A stretch of 64,000 nt of DNA from Paracoccus aerius (GTDB lineage Bacteria > Pseudomonadota > Alphaproteobacteria > Rhodobacterales > Rhodobacteraceae). Under the pieces are notes generated by a model. It was not told the DNA's origin. It saw only the letters and a list, made by a program, of their open reading frames with translations, and did no database searches. Position numbers and translations under genes: made by a program. Shown one piece after another: positions 18,465 to 26,876 of this stretch (its first letter is position 1; the number at the start of each line of letters is the position of its first letter). The stretch lies in the NCBI RefSeq assembly GCF_014656455.1, contig NZ_BNCL01000010.1, positions 78,122-142,121 on the forward strand, given 5' to 3'.

Positions 18465-19415
18465 TCAGCCCAGCAGTTCGCGCGCGGCCATGTCGATGAA
18501 GGCTTCCTGGTTCAGCCCGACATTGTGGAGAAAGATCGTATCCACGCCCAGACCGGCCAGGGCCTGCAGGTCGGCGCGGTGCAGCCCCGGATCGGCCGAG
18601 ACGCGCACCGACCGGCCGATCTGGTCGGGGCCGACGAACTGGCCCAGCAGGTCGAAATCCGTCGGGCGGCGGATGTCCCAGTTGATCTCGCCCCCGATGG
18701 CGACGGGCGCCCATTGGTCCAGGGCATTGGCCATGGCCTGATCCTGCGTCTCGGCCCATGATATGGTGTGCTGGATATGGACCGGCTTGCCCTCGCCGCC
18801 GCCCTCGCGGAAGGCGGCGATGACCTTGGCGACCTTGTCGGGATCGCCGCCCAGGGTCAGCAGTCCTTCCGCCCAGCCGCCCAGAAGACGGGCCGTTTCG
18901 GGTGTGGCGGCCGCGCCGAACAGGGGCGGCGGCGTGTCGGGCAGCGACCACAGCCGCGCCTCGATCACGGTGATGCGGCCGCGATGGGTGACGGTCTCGC
19001 CGCGCAGCAAGGCGTGCATCACGTCAAAGCATTCACGCAGGCGGGCATTGCGTTCGGGCTTGTCCGGCCAGGGCAGGCCCGTCACCCATTCGTTCAACGC
19101 CTCGCCCGTGCCAAGGGCCAGCCAGAACCGGCCGGGGAACATCTGCCCCAGCGTCGCCACCGCCTGCGCCATCACCGCCGGGTGGTAACGGTATCCCGGC
19201 GCCGAGATGCTGCCAAAGGGAACCGTGGTCGCGCCCATCGCCGCGCCCAACCAGACCCAGGCATGGCCCGACTGGCCCTGCCGCGTGCTCCAGGGTTGCA
19301 GGTGGTCGGAACATTTGACCCCGGCAAAGCCGGCAGCCTCGGCCCGGACGGCCAGGTCGCGCATGGTGCGGGGATCGAACTGTTCGTGCGAGGCGTGATA
19401 TCCGATGCGCGTCAT
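18465..19415 (-). CDS. LLM-class flavin-dependent oxidoreductase (non-F420 type)
   Basis: A 316-residue luciferase-like TIM-barrel protein. MTRIGYHASHEQFDPRTM, KCSDHLQPW and FWLALGTGEALNEW are typical of the F420-dependent-like LLM proteins. Members of this branch in bacteria without F420 are thought to use FMN. The substrate is unknown. It ends 22 bases from nadE (convergent) and is divergent from the GH13 gene. Confidence 0.82.
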   Translation of the reverse strand: MTRIGYHASHEQFDPRTMRDLAVRAEAAGFAGVKCSDHLQPWSTRQGQSGHAWVWLGAAMGATTVPFGSISAPGYRYHPAVMAQAVATLGQMFPGRFWLALGTGEALNEWVTGLPWPDKPERNARLRECFDVMHALLRGETVTHRGRITVIEARLWSLPDTPPPLFGAAATPETARLLGGWAEGLLTLGGDPDKVAKVIAAFREGGGEGKPVHIQHTISWAETQDQAMANALDQWAPVAIGGEINWDIRRPTDFDLLGQFVGPDQIGRSVRVSADPGLHRADLQALAGLGVDTIFLHNVGLNQEAFIDMAARELLG

Positions 19416-19437
19416 GGCCGTTCCCCTTGTGCGTGCC

Positions 19438-19452
19438 TGCGGGAAGCCCGCA
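19438..19452. repeat. Short hairpin in the LLM/GH13 divergent region
   Basis: TGCGGG (19438-19443), AAG, CCCGCA (19447-19452), within the 116-bp region between the divergent LLM oxidoreductase and GH13 genes. It may belong to either leader or be an operator. A GGAAC lies at 19476-19480, but no convincing -10 element follows. Confidence 0.3.
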
Positions 19453-19531
19453 AAGCCGCGGGAAGTTCCCTCCCCGGAACAATACGCGGCCTTGCGGCTT
19501 GCGCTTGGGCAGGGAACAGGGGCGGGCAGGG

Positions 19532-21156
19532 ATGACTGACGCGGGCGAATGGTGGAAGAACGCGGTCATCTATGGCGTCGATGTCTCGCGGTTCTGCGAC
19601 AGCAACGGCGACGGGATCGGCGACTTTCCCGGCTTGACCGAAAGGCTGGACCACCTGGTCCGGCTGGGCGTGACCTGCATCTGGCTGCTGCCCTTCCACC
19701 CTTCGACCAACCGCGACAACGGCTATGACATCACGGATTACCTGCAGGTCGATCCGCGATATGGCAGCTTTGACGATTTCCTGTTCTTCCTGACCGAAGC
19801 CGGCGCGCGCGGGATCCGCGTCATCCTGGATCTGGTGGCGCAGCACACCTCGGACCGGCATCCCTGGTTCCTGTCGGCCCGGCACGACGCCCGGTCGCCC
19901 TTTCGCGACTATTACGTCTGGACCGACCATCCCCCCGCCCCGCGCCCGGCCGCGGCCCGATGTTTCCGGGGCAAGAGGACACGACCTGGACCCATGACCC
20001 GGTGGCGCAGCAGTATTACTATCACCGCTTCTTTCGCTTCCAGCCCAGCCTGAACCACGAAAACCCGTCGGTCTGGATGGAACTGGAACGGATCATGGAC
20101 TTCTGGATGAGCTTCGGCATCGCGGGCTTCCGCATCGATTCCGCCGCACACCTGATCCAGAAGCCGCTGGACCCGCAGGGCGGCAAGGACAAGGACCACC
20201 GGATCCTGCGCGACATCTTCCGCCATGTCACCCGCCGCATCCCCGACGCCCTGATCATGTCCGAGGTCAACGAGGACGAGGGCAGCCTGCCCGATTTCTT
20301 CGATGGCGGGCAGATGAACGCGATGATGAACTTTTCGCTGAACAACCATCTGCTGCACGCCTTGGCGTCGGGCCGCGCGCAGCCGGTGCTGGACGGGCTG
20401 GCCCGCCTGCCCCCGCCGCCCGACAACGGCGTTTGGGCCAACTTCCTGCGCAACCTGGACGAGGCGACGCTGGAGCGGCTGGACCCGGACGCCTTCCGCG
20501 CCACCGTGGATATCTTGGCCCCGGACCAGGACATGCGCATCTTCGACCGCGGCTTCCGCCGCAGGCTGGCGCCGATGCTGGGCGGCGACGGGCCGAGGCT
20601 GCGCATGGCCCTCAGCCTGCTGTTCGCCATGCCCGGGGCGCCCCTGCTCTGCTATGGCGACGAGATCGGCATGGGCGAGGACCTGGGCCAGCCGGGCCGC
20701 GACGCGGTGCGCAGCCCGATGCAGTGGACCCGTGGCCGCAACGGCGGCTTCTCCACCGCCGCCAAGGCCCGCCTGATCCAGCCCGTCGTCGCCGGCGCCT
20801 TCGGCCCGGACCAGGTGAATGCGACGGACCAGTGGGACGATCCGGGCTCGCTTCTGAACCACGTGGCCCGGCTGTCCGCGATCCGGCTGGATCATCCGGG
20901 CATCGGGCGCCGCGAATGCCGCACAATCGCCAATGCGCCCGATGGCGTGATCGCCCTTCGCTATGCCGCAGCAGACCACGACCTTGTCACCCTGCACAAC
21001 CTGTCCCCGAAGCCCGCTCGGCTGGATCTGGACCTGGGCGCGTCCTGCCGGGGCGAATCCACCGCCCTGCTGGGCGATCCCCTGGAAACCCGGGACGGCC
21101 GCCTTCGGGTGACGCTGCCTGGCCATGATTTCCGCTGGTCCCGGTGGCCCCGGTAA
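19532..21156 (+). pseudogene. GH13 alpha-amylase / trehalose-synthase-like gene with a frameshift near 19.93-19.96 kb
   Basis: Two adjacent frames together encode one GH13 enzyme of about 540 residues. The first (from ATG 19532) has WWKNAVIYGVDVSRFCDSNG and DLVAQHTSDRHPWF (region I). It runs into non-homologous sequence after YYVWTDH. The second frame resumes at MFPGQEDTTWTHDP and carries GFRIDSAAHL (region II nucleophile Asp) and IMSEVNEDEG (region III acid Glu). The switch needs one missing base (or two extra) between about 19922 and 19960, in a C-rich run. It is either a real frameshift or a sequencing error. Region IV reads FLRNLDEATL, with Leu in place of the usual His of NHD. GGCAGG precedes the start. 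Confidence 0.8.
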
Positions 21157-21194
21157 GGCAACCTCGGGCAACCCCTGATCTGAAAGGACCGCTC

Positions 21195-22241
21195 ATGACC
21201 ATCCATGCCGTTGGAACCCCTGCCGCCGACCAGCCCCTGGGCCCGATGCAGATCACCCGGCGCGACACCGGCCCCCATGATGTGCGGATCGAGATCGCGT
21301 TTTGCGGCATCTGCCATTCCGACCTGCACCAGGCCCGCAGCGAATGGGCAGGCACCCTTTACCCCTGCGTCCCGGGACATGAGATCGTGGGCCGCGTGAC
21401 CGCCGTCGGCGCCCATGTCACCAGCCACAAGCCTGGCGATCTGGTGGGCGTGGGCTGCATCGTGGACAGTTGCCAGCATTGCGCCGATTGCGAGGACGGG
21501 CTCGAGAATTACTGCGATGGCATGATCGGCACCTATAACGGGCCGACCGAAGATACGCCCGGCCACACGCTTGGCGGCTATTCCCAGGCGATCGTGGTCC
21601 ATGAACGCTATGTCCTGAAGATCACCCATCCCGAAGACCAGCTTGCCGCAGTGGCCCCCCTGCTTTGCGCGGGGATCACGACCTATTCGCCGCTGCGCCA
21701 CTGGGGGGCGGGACCGGGCAAGAAGGTGGGGGTCGTGGGCATCGGCGGCCTGGGCCATATGGGCGTGAAGCTGGCCCATGCGATGGGCGCGCATGTGGTG
21801 GCATTCACCACCTCGCCCGACAAGCGCGAGGCGGCCAAGGCGCTCGGCGCGGACGAGGTGGTCATCTCGAAGGACGCCGACGAGATGTGGGCCCATGCGC
21901 AAAGCTTCGACTTCATCCTGAACACGGTCGCCGCCCCGCATGACCTCGACGCCTTTCTGGCGCTGCTCAAGCGCGACGGCACCATGGCCCTGGTGGGCGC
22001 GCCGGCGACGCCCCATCCGTCGCCCAATGTCTTCAACTTCATCATGCGCCGCCGCAGCCTGGCCGGTTCCATGATCGGCGGCATTCCCGAAACGCAGGAG
22101 ATGCTGGATTTCTGCGCCCGGCACGGCATCACCGCCGATATAGAGATGATCCGCGCCGACCAGATCGAGGAAGCCTATGAACGGATGCTCGGGGGCGACG
22201 TGAAGTATCGCTTCGTCATGGACATCGCCACGATGGCGTGA
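21195..22241 (+). CDS. Zinc-dependent NAD(P) alcohol dehydrogenase, CAD/YahK type
   Basis: A 348-residue medium-chain dehydrogenase. The catalytic zinc site is FCGICHSDLHQ...PGHEIVG, the structural zinc cysteines are in SCQHCADCEDGLENYC, and the Rossmann loop is VVGIGGLGHMGVKLA. This layout matches the cinnamyl-alcohol-dehydrogenase-like, NADPH-preferring aldehyde reductases such as YahK and AdhC. It would reduce aldehydes in the cytoplasm. AAAGGA precedes the ATG at 21195. It follows the GH13 gene by 38 bases and ends in a shared terminator. Confidence 0.9.
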   Translation: MTIHAVGTPAADQPLGPMQITRRDTGPHDVRIEIAFCGICHSDLHQARSEWAGTLYPCVPGHEIVGRVTAVGAHVTSHKPGDLVGVGCIVDSCQHCADCEDGLENYCDGMIGTYNGPTEDTPGHTLGGYSQAIVVHERYVLKITHPEDQLAAVAPLLCAGITTYSPLRHWGAGPGKKVGVVGIGGLGHMGVKLAHAMGAHVVAFTTSPDKREAAKALGADEVVISKDADEMWAHAQSFDFILNTVAAPHDLDAFLALLKRDGTMALVGAPATPHPSPNVFNFIMRRRSLAGSMIGGIPETQEMLDFCARHGITADIEMIRADQIEEAYERMLGGDVKYRFVMDIATMA

Positions 22242-22248
22242 CGATCCT

Positions 22249-22272
22249 GCCAGCCGGGGGTGCCCGGCTGGC
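22249..22272. terminator. Bidirectional terminator hairpin
   Basis: GCCAGCCGGG (22249-22258), GGTG, CCCGGCTGGC (22263-22272): a perfect 10-bp stem filling the 36-bp gap between the convergent alcohol dehydrogenase and oxidoreductase genes. Confidence 0.7.
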
Positions 22273-22277
22273 ATCGG

Positions 22278-23450
22278 TCAGGCGTAGTCGACCCAGACCC
22301 CGCCCCCGTCGGCCGACCGCACGCAATGCTCGACCCAGCGGACGCCCTCGACACCCGCCTCGATGCCGGGATAGCGCAGGCCGGCCAGGCGTGCGGGATC
22401 CTTGTCCTCATGCGCCTCGATGGCCAGGGCAAAGCGGCAGTGCAGGTTGGCCCAGGCGTCGAACAGCCCTTCCGGGTGACCCGCGCCGATGCGGTCGTCA
22501 GCCAGCGACTGCGGGTGCAGATAGGCCATCCCCCGGTCCAGGACGCGGGCGGGTTCGCCCTGGATTTCCAGCCGCAACTGGTTAGGGTGTTCGTCCCACC
22601 ATTCGACCGAACCCTTCGACCCCACGATCCGCACCTTCTGGCTGTGCATCGCCCCGGCATTCACGGCCGAGGTCCAGCAGGTCCCCACCGCGCCGCCTTC
22701 GTATTCCATCAGCACGGTCGCGTTGTCCTCAAGCGGCGCGCGGGAGGCGACAAAGCTTTGCCGAGTGCAAAGCAGCCGGCGGATGCGCAGATTGGGGCAG
22801 ATGACCTGCGCGACATACAGCGGATGGGTCGCAAGGTCGCCCAGGACATAGCTTGGCCCCGCAAAGGCCGGATCAACGCGCCAGCGGGCGGCGGGGTTGT
22901 CATGTTCCACCGCCGCGCTGTGGAAGCCGTGGGCGAATTGCAGGTTGACGATGCGGATCTCGCCCAGCGTGCCGTCGGCGACAAGGCGCGCAGCCTCCTC
23001 GATCATCTGGTGGCCGGAATAGCCGTAGGCGACGCCAACGACCAGGCCGCGGTCGGCTGCGATGGCCTGCAGGTCAAGCGCCTCGGACGTGGTGAAGGTC
23101 AGGGGCTTTTCGCAGATCACGTGCAGGCCCGCCAGCAGGGCCGCGCGGGTGATCGGGTAATGAGTGTTGTTCGGCGTGGCGATGGTGACGCAGCGGATGC
23201 CGTCGGCGCGCGCGGCTTCCGCCGCGAACATCGCCTGCCAGTCGGGATAGCAGCGGCCCGGGTCCAGCCCCAGATCCGCACCGAAGGCGCGGCCGCGATC
23301 GGGGTCCAGATCAAAGGCCCCGGCCAGAAGGGAGAAATACCCGTCACGCAGCGCGGCAGAGCGGTGGACATAGCCGATCTGGCTGCCCCTTCCGCCGCCC
23401 ACCATGCCCCAGCGGATGGGGGCCTTCGTCAAGCGGATGCCGTCGATCAT
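22278..23450 (-). CDS. Gfo/Idh/MocA-family oxidoreductase (cyclitol or sugar dehydrogenase)
   Basis: A 390-residue NAD(P)-dependent dehydrogenase. GMVGGGRGSQIGYVHR is the Rossmann start, the catalytic-lysine motif appears as CEKPLTFTTSE, and the C-terminal barrel ends GVWVDYA. Length and the GGGRGSQIG start match the inositol/glucose-fructose-type branch rather than short IolG. It overlaps the upstream TIM-barrel gene (ATGA). The pair, next to LacI regulators and an inositol importer, suggests oxidation of an inositol isomer or related sugar, but the substrate cannot be read from sequence. Confidence 0.88.
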   Translation of the reverse strand: MIDGIRLTKAPIRWGMVGGGRGSQIGYVHRSAALRDGYFSLLAGAFDLDPDRGRAFGADLGLDPGRCYPDWQAMFAAEAARADGIRCVTIATPNNTHYPITRAALLAGLHVICEKPLTFTTSEALDLQAIAADRGLVVGVAYGYSGHQMIEEAARLVADGTLGEIRIVNLQFAHGFHSAAVEHDNPAARWRVDPAFAGPSYVLGDLATHPLYVAQVICPNLRIRRLLCTRQSFVASRAPLEDNATVLMEYEGGAVGTCWTSAVNAGAMHSQKVRIVGSKGSVEWWDEHPNQLRLEIQGEPARVLDRGMAYLHPQSLADDRIGAGHPEGLFDAWANLHCRFALAIEAHEDKDPARLAGLRYPGIEAGVEGVRWVEHCVRSADGGGVWVDYA

Positions 23451-24394
23451 CGGGTTTTCTCCATGGCAGGGCGGACAAAGCCAACCTGTTCCAGATAGCG
23501 GCGGGACTTCGCGACATCGGCCAGCGTCCCGCCGGCGCTGCGGGGGTCGCGTTCCTGTTCCACGGTGATGAAACCGGCATAGCCGCGCCGTTCCAGCAGC
23601 GACAGAATCCCCGGATAGTCGATGCAGCCGTCGCCGATGGGACACATCACGCCCAGGGCGCAGGCCTCGAAGAAGCGGATGCGGCTGTTCATCACGCCGG
23701 CATGGACGGCCGGGTCGATGTCCTTGAAATGGATGTAGTCCAGGCGGTCCCAGCAGGCCTCCAGCATGGCGACCGGATCCATCCCGGAATAGGCCGTGTG
23801 GCCGGTGTCCAGGCACAGGCCCGCCTCGTCGGCGGGGATGTCGCGCAGGATCCGCGCGATCTCATCGGCGAATTCCACATGGCCGCCGGCATGGGGATGG
23901 ATCACGGCGCGGACGCCGTGGCCGCGGGCGATCCGGGCGATGGCGCGGATGTTGGCGACCATGCCGGCCCAGGCGGCATCGTCCAGCCGGGCCGCGCGGT
24001 CCGACTGGCCGGCGGCGAAGTCGCGGGCGTCGTGGCCCCAGTCCATCACCGTCAGGTAGGGCGCGGCATACCGCTGGCCCGGCGCTGCCGGAGGCTTGGG
24101 CAGGGCTGTGATCACCGCGCAGATCTGGCGGGTCTGGCGTTCCAGGTTGTCGCGGTTGGCGGGGTCGACCAGGTTGTCGAAGATCGTCCCCGCCACGACA
24201 TAAAGCCCATGCCGCCGCAACTCCGCGGACACCGTTTCGGCATCCAGCGGGATGTAGCCGTAGGGCCCAAGCTCCAGCCCGCCATAGCCCGCTGCCGCGG
24301 CCTCGGCCAGGACCAGCCGCCAGTCGGGCAGGTTCGGGTTCGCGACATCGTCCACACCCCAGCAGCAGGGGGCGGTCGTGATGGTGATGGTCAT
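23447..24394 (-). CDS. Sugar phosphate isomerase/epimerase family (IolE-like TIM barrel)
   Basis: A 315-residue AP-endonuclease-2-type TIM barrel. Metal-site stretches are visible: GGLELGPYGYIP, VIHPHAGGHVE, LCLDTGHTAYSG, DYIHFKDIDP and GFITVEQERDP. Related enzymes dehydrate or isomerise inososes and keto-sugars. It is translationally coupled to the Gfo/Idh gene and divergent from the first LacI gene. It is probably a second, specialised copy of the IolE function also encoded at 38017. Confidence 0.85.
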   Translation of the reverse strand: MTITITTAPCCWGVDDVANPNLPDWRLVLAEAAAAGYGGLELGPYGYIPLDAETVSAELRRHGLYVVAGTIFDNLVDPANRDNLERQTRQICAVITALPKPPAAPGQRYAAPYLTVMDWGHDARDFAAGQSDRAARLDDAAWAGMVANIRAIARIARGHGVRAVIHPHAGGHVEFADEIARILRDIPADEAGLCLDTGHTAYSGMDPVAMLEACWDRLDYIHFKDIDPAVHAGVMNSRIRFFEACALGVMCPIGDGCIDYPGILSLLERRGYAGFITVEQERDPRSAGGTLADVAKSRRYLEQVGFVRPAMEKTR

Positions 24395-24451
24395 GGGGTC
24401 CTCCGGTCGCCTACGGGATTATCGGGCACGGGACGCCCTGCGAAGGAATCT

Positions 24452-24471
24452 CTTGAGGGGAAACCCTCAAG
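24452..24471. promoter_or_regulatory. Perfect 20-base inverted repeat before the first lacI gene
   Basis: CTTGAGGGGAAACCCTCAAG: 8-bp arms (24452-24459 and 24464-24471) around a GAAA centre, 29 bases before the LacI ATG at 24501. It lies in the 106-bp region divergent to the TIM-barrel/Gfo-Idh operon. It may be the LacI operator for both directions, or a GAAA-tetraloop hairpin in the lacI leader. Confidence 0.55.
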
Positions 24472-24500
24472 CCGCCACTGTCGTCCAGGCAGGGGGGATC

Positions 24501-25511
24501 ATGGCCAAGGTGACGCTGGAGGATGTGGCGCGGGCGGCAGGCGCGTCGGTCGCCACCGTGGACCGGGTCGTGAACCGCCGGGGCGGCGTCTCGGCCGCGA
24601 AAGAGATGGCGATCCTGCAGGCCGCGCGGAAGCTTGGGCTGGACCGGAACCTGACGATCAGGCCCACCCTGACAAAGCGCATCGCCGTCCTGATCCAGCC
24701 GCCCACGAACCCCTTCCACGATCAGCTTCGCGGGGGCATCGACCAGGCCCGTACGCTTCACCGCGATCTGAACATGCTGCTGCAGGTCGAGCATATCGAC
24801 CCCGCCGATCCCGACCGGATCGCCGCCCGGATCACCCGCGCGGCATCCTGGGCCGACGGCATGATCCTGACCGTTCCCGCCGCCCCGCAGATCGTCATGG
24901 CGGTCGGGGCGCTGCCCGCGCGCATCCCTGTCGTGACCATGGCCGACGACCTGCCCGCCCGAAACCGCGCCGCATTTGTCGGTCCCGACGACCGCCAGGC
25001 CGGTCGCGTCGCAGGCGACCTGATGGGTCACCTGGCGGGCCCCGACAGGGGCGAGGCCCTGGTCCTGATCGGGCGCTTCGACATGCCGGGCCACGGCGCG
25101 CGCAGCGGCGGATTTGTCGACCTGCTGGCCGAACGCCACCCTCGCCTGCATGTGGCCGAAGTGCTGGAAACGCATGAGGACAAGGCAATTGCCGCCACCC
25201 TTGCCCTGCGCGCGGTGCGGGCCAATGCCGACCTGCGCGGCATCTATCTGTGCACCACGGGCTGCACGGAACTGGTGGCCGCGCTTGAGCCCGTGCGGCG
25301 GTCGCGGTCCATCGCCATCGTCACGCATGAACTGACGCCGCAGCGGCGGGACTTGCTGAAGGCGCGCAAGGTGCAGGCGATCATCGACCAGAAACCCATG
25401 CTCGAAGCGCGGCTGGCGGTGGAAACCATGGCCCGCCTGATCGGCCGGCTGGACGGTGACGCAGGATCCGTCGCAACCGAGATCCAGATCTTCATGCCCG
25501 AAAGCGTCTGA
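24501..25511 (+). CDS. LacI-family transcriptional regulator (first of a tandem pair)
   Basis: A 336-residue regulator. The helix-turn-helix is at residues 4-50 (TLEDVARAAGASVATVDRVVNRRGGV), followed by a periplasmic-binding-protein-like sensor domain (TNPFHDQLRGGIDQ, CTTGCTELVAAL). AGGGGGGATC precedes the ATG. The neighbours suggest it senses inositol or another cyclitol and controls the divergent dehydrogenase operon, the ABC importer, or both. Note VDRVVN in the recognition helix region, where many LacI proteins have VSRVLN. Confidence 0.9.
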   Translation: MAKVTLEDVARAAGASVATVDRVVNRRGGVSAAKEMAILQAARKLGLDRNLTIRPTLTKRIAVLIQPPTNPFHDQLRGGIDQARTLHRDLNMLLQVEHIDPADPDRIAARITRAASWADGMILTVPAAPQIVMAVGALPARIPVVTMADDLPARNRAAFVGPDDRQAGRVAGDLMGHLAGPDRGEALVLIGRFDMPGHGARSGGFVDLLAERHPRLHVAEVLETHEDKAIAATLALRAVRANADLRGIYLCTTGCTELVAALEPVRRSRSIAIVTHELTPQRRDLLKARKVQAIIDQKPMLEARLAVETMARLIGRLDGDAGSVATEIQIFMPESV

Positions 25512-25592
25512 ATCACTGGGTTGACGCCGGCACGGGTGACGTGAAACCATCAACGCCCTGACGTCTTCCATCACAATCGGAAAGGGGGCCGG

Positions 25593-26621
25593 ATGCGCCG
25601 TCCGACCATCGCCGACCTTGCCCGGGAAGCTGGCGTCAGCCTTGCCACCGCAGACCGGGTGCTGAACGGCCGCATGAAGGTGCGCGAGGAAACCGCGCGG
25701 CGCGTGCAGGACGCCGCGCAGCGCATCGGCTATCACGGGGCGAATGCGATCCGCGCCCGGCTGATGGCGGAACTGCCCGAATTGCATGTCGGGTTGATCC
25801 TTCAGAAGGAACGCCATCCCTTCTACCAGGACTTCGCGCGGCTGTTTCAGGAACACGCGGCGCAGGTCTCCTCGCACCGGCTGCGGGTCACGGTGCGCTT
25901 TGCGCAATCGACGCTGCCCGGAGAGCTTGAGCAGATTCTGGCCTCGATGACCGGAAAGGTGGACATGGTGGCTGCCACCGGGCTGGACCACCACAAGGTC
26001 ACGGCGGCCGTCAGCGACCTGCGACAGCGCGGCATTCCGACCTTTTCTCTGTTGTCCGATTTCGCCCAGGGCGTGCGCGAAAGCTATGTCGGGACGAACA
26101 ATATCAAGGTGGGGAGGTCGGCAGGCTGGCTGATTTCCAAGATCGCCCGCAGGCCCGGCAAGGTAGCGGTCTTCATCGGCGGGCACCGCTTCCACGGGCA
26201 TGAGTTGCGCGAAACCGGCTTTCGCAGCTATTTCCGGGAATACGCGCCAGATTTCGAATTGCTGAACCCGCAGGTCAACCTGGAAACGCGGCAACTGACC
26301 TATGAAGCGGTGACGGAGCTTCTGGAACGCCACAACGACCTTGTCGGCATCTATTGCGCCGGTGGCGGGATGGAAGGCGCCATTGCCGCGTTGCGCGAAC
26401 TGCGCAAGCCCGGCGACGTGGCGCTGATCGTGAACGAACTGACCCCGGATTCGCGCGAGGCGCTGCAGGACCGCACCCTGTCGGTCGTCATCAGCACGCC
26501 CCTGCGGCAGGTCTGCGAGGAAACCGTGGCCCTGATGATCCACGCCCGCGAACACGGCCTGACCGACAATCCCGGCCAGCGTTTCCTGCCCTTCCAGATC
26601 TGGACGCCGGAAAGCCTGTGA
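25593..26621 (+). CDS. LacI-family transcriptional regulator (second of a tandem pair)
   Basis: A 342-residue regulator: helix-turn-helix TIADLAREAGVSLATADRVLNG, then a sensor domain (LQKERHPFYQDFARLFQEHA, YCAGGGMEGAIAAL). The ADRVLNGR element is common in inositol-type LacI regulators. It lies 81 bases after the first LacI gene and 255 bases before the ABC importer, whose leader carries a perfect palindrome. The best guess is that it represses the importer and iol genes. GGAAAGGGGG precedes the ATG. Confidence 0.9.
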   Translation: MRRPTIADLAREAGVSLATADRVLNGRMKVREETARRVQDAAQRIGYHGANAIRARLMAELPELHVGLILQKERHPFYQDFARLFQEHAAQVSSHRLRVTVRFAQSTLPGELEQILASMTGKVDMVAATGLDHHKVTAAVSDLRQRGIPTFSLLSDFAQGVRESYVGTNNIKVGRSAGWLISKIARRPGKVAVFIGGHRFHGHELRETGFRSYFREYAPDFELLNPQVNLETRQLTYEAVTELLERHNDLVGIYCAGGGMEGAIAALRELRKPGDVALIVNELTPDSREALQDRTLSVVISTPLRQVCEETVALMIHAREHGLTDNPGQRFLPFQIWTPESL

Positions 26622-26659
26622 CCCTTATGAGGTGAAGCCATCATGGCGCACGTCATTTT

Positions 26660-26675
26660 CCATCATGAATGATGG
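26660..26675. promoter_or_regulatory. Palindromic LacI-type operator upstream of the inositol ABC operon
   Basis: CCATCATGAATGATGG: perfect 7-bp arms flanking GA, in an A/T-rich patch 217 bases before the binding-protein ATG. It lies within the longest non-coding stretch of the window (26622-26876). Position, size and symmetry fit a LacI-family operator. Nothing protein-coding was seen in this gap. Confidence 0.6.
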
Positions 26676-26785
26676 TTTTATGCGTCATGCCGTGATTGAC
26701 CGAAGGGCACCCCCTCGGTGATCTTCCCCTTGCGACGACACGGAGGAGAATCGTCGCTGCCTGCCAAAGATCCGGACTGCCGCAA

Positions 26786-26811
26786 CCCTGCATCCGCAGG
26801 GGTGGCCCCGT
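26786..26811 (+). repeat. Overlapping alternative hairpins in the ABC operon leader
   Basis: CCCTGC (26786-26791), ATCC, GCAGGG (26796-26801) forms a perfect stem. The overlapping GGGG-TGG-CCCC that begins in the same G-run can form a competing stem. The leader is more than 200 bases if transcription starts near the operator at 26660. Mutually exclusive stems could modulate expression, but no known riboswitch was recognised. Confidence 0.35.
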
Positions 26812-26876
26812 GTAGCCCAATGACTGACGCGGCAAGAACAAGGTGCCACGCGCACCACCAGTGGAGGGAAAGAACA

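Noticed and set aside
19476..19500. EcfG promoter before the GH13 gene (GGAAC at 19476)
   Set aside because: At 16-17 bases spacing the -10 would read GCTT or CTTG, a poor match to CGTT; not enough support.
20961..22274. Long open frame antisense to the alcohol dehydrogenase
   Set aside because: The + strand gene has all zinc and cofactor motifs; the antisense translation is His/Arg-rich without domains.
24452..24471. Palindrome as a rho-independent terminator
   Set aside because: It has no T-run and sits in a divergent promoter region, not after a gene.
23702..25177. Open frame of about 490 codons spanning the Gfo/TIM-barrel and LacI junction
   Set aside because: It crosses a divergent promoter region and two real genes in other frames, and has no family resemblance.
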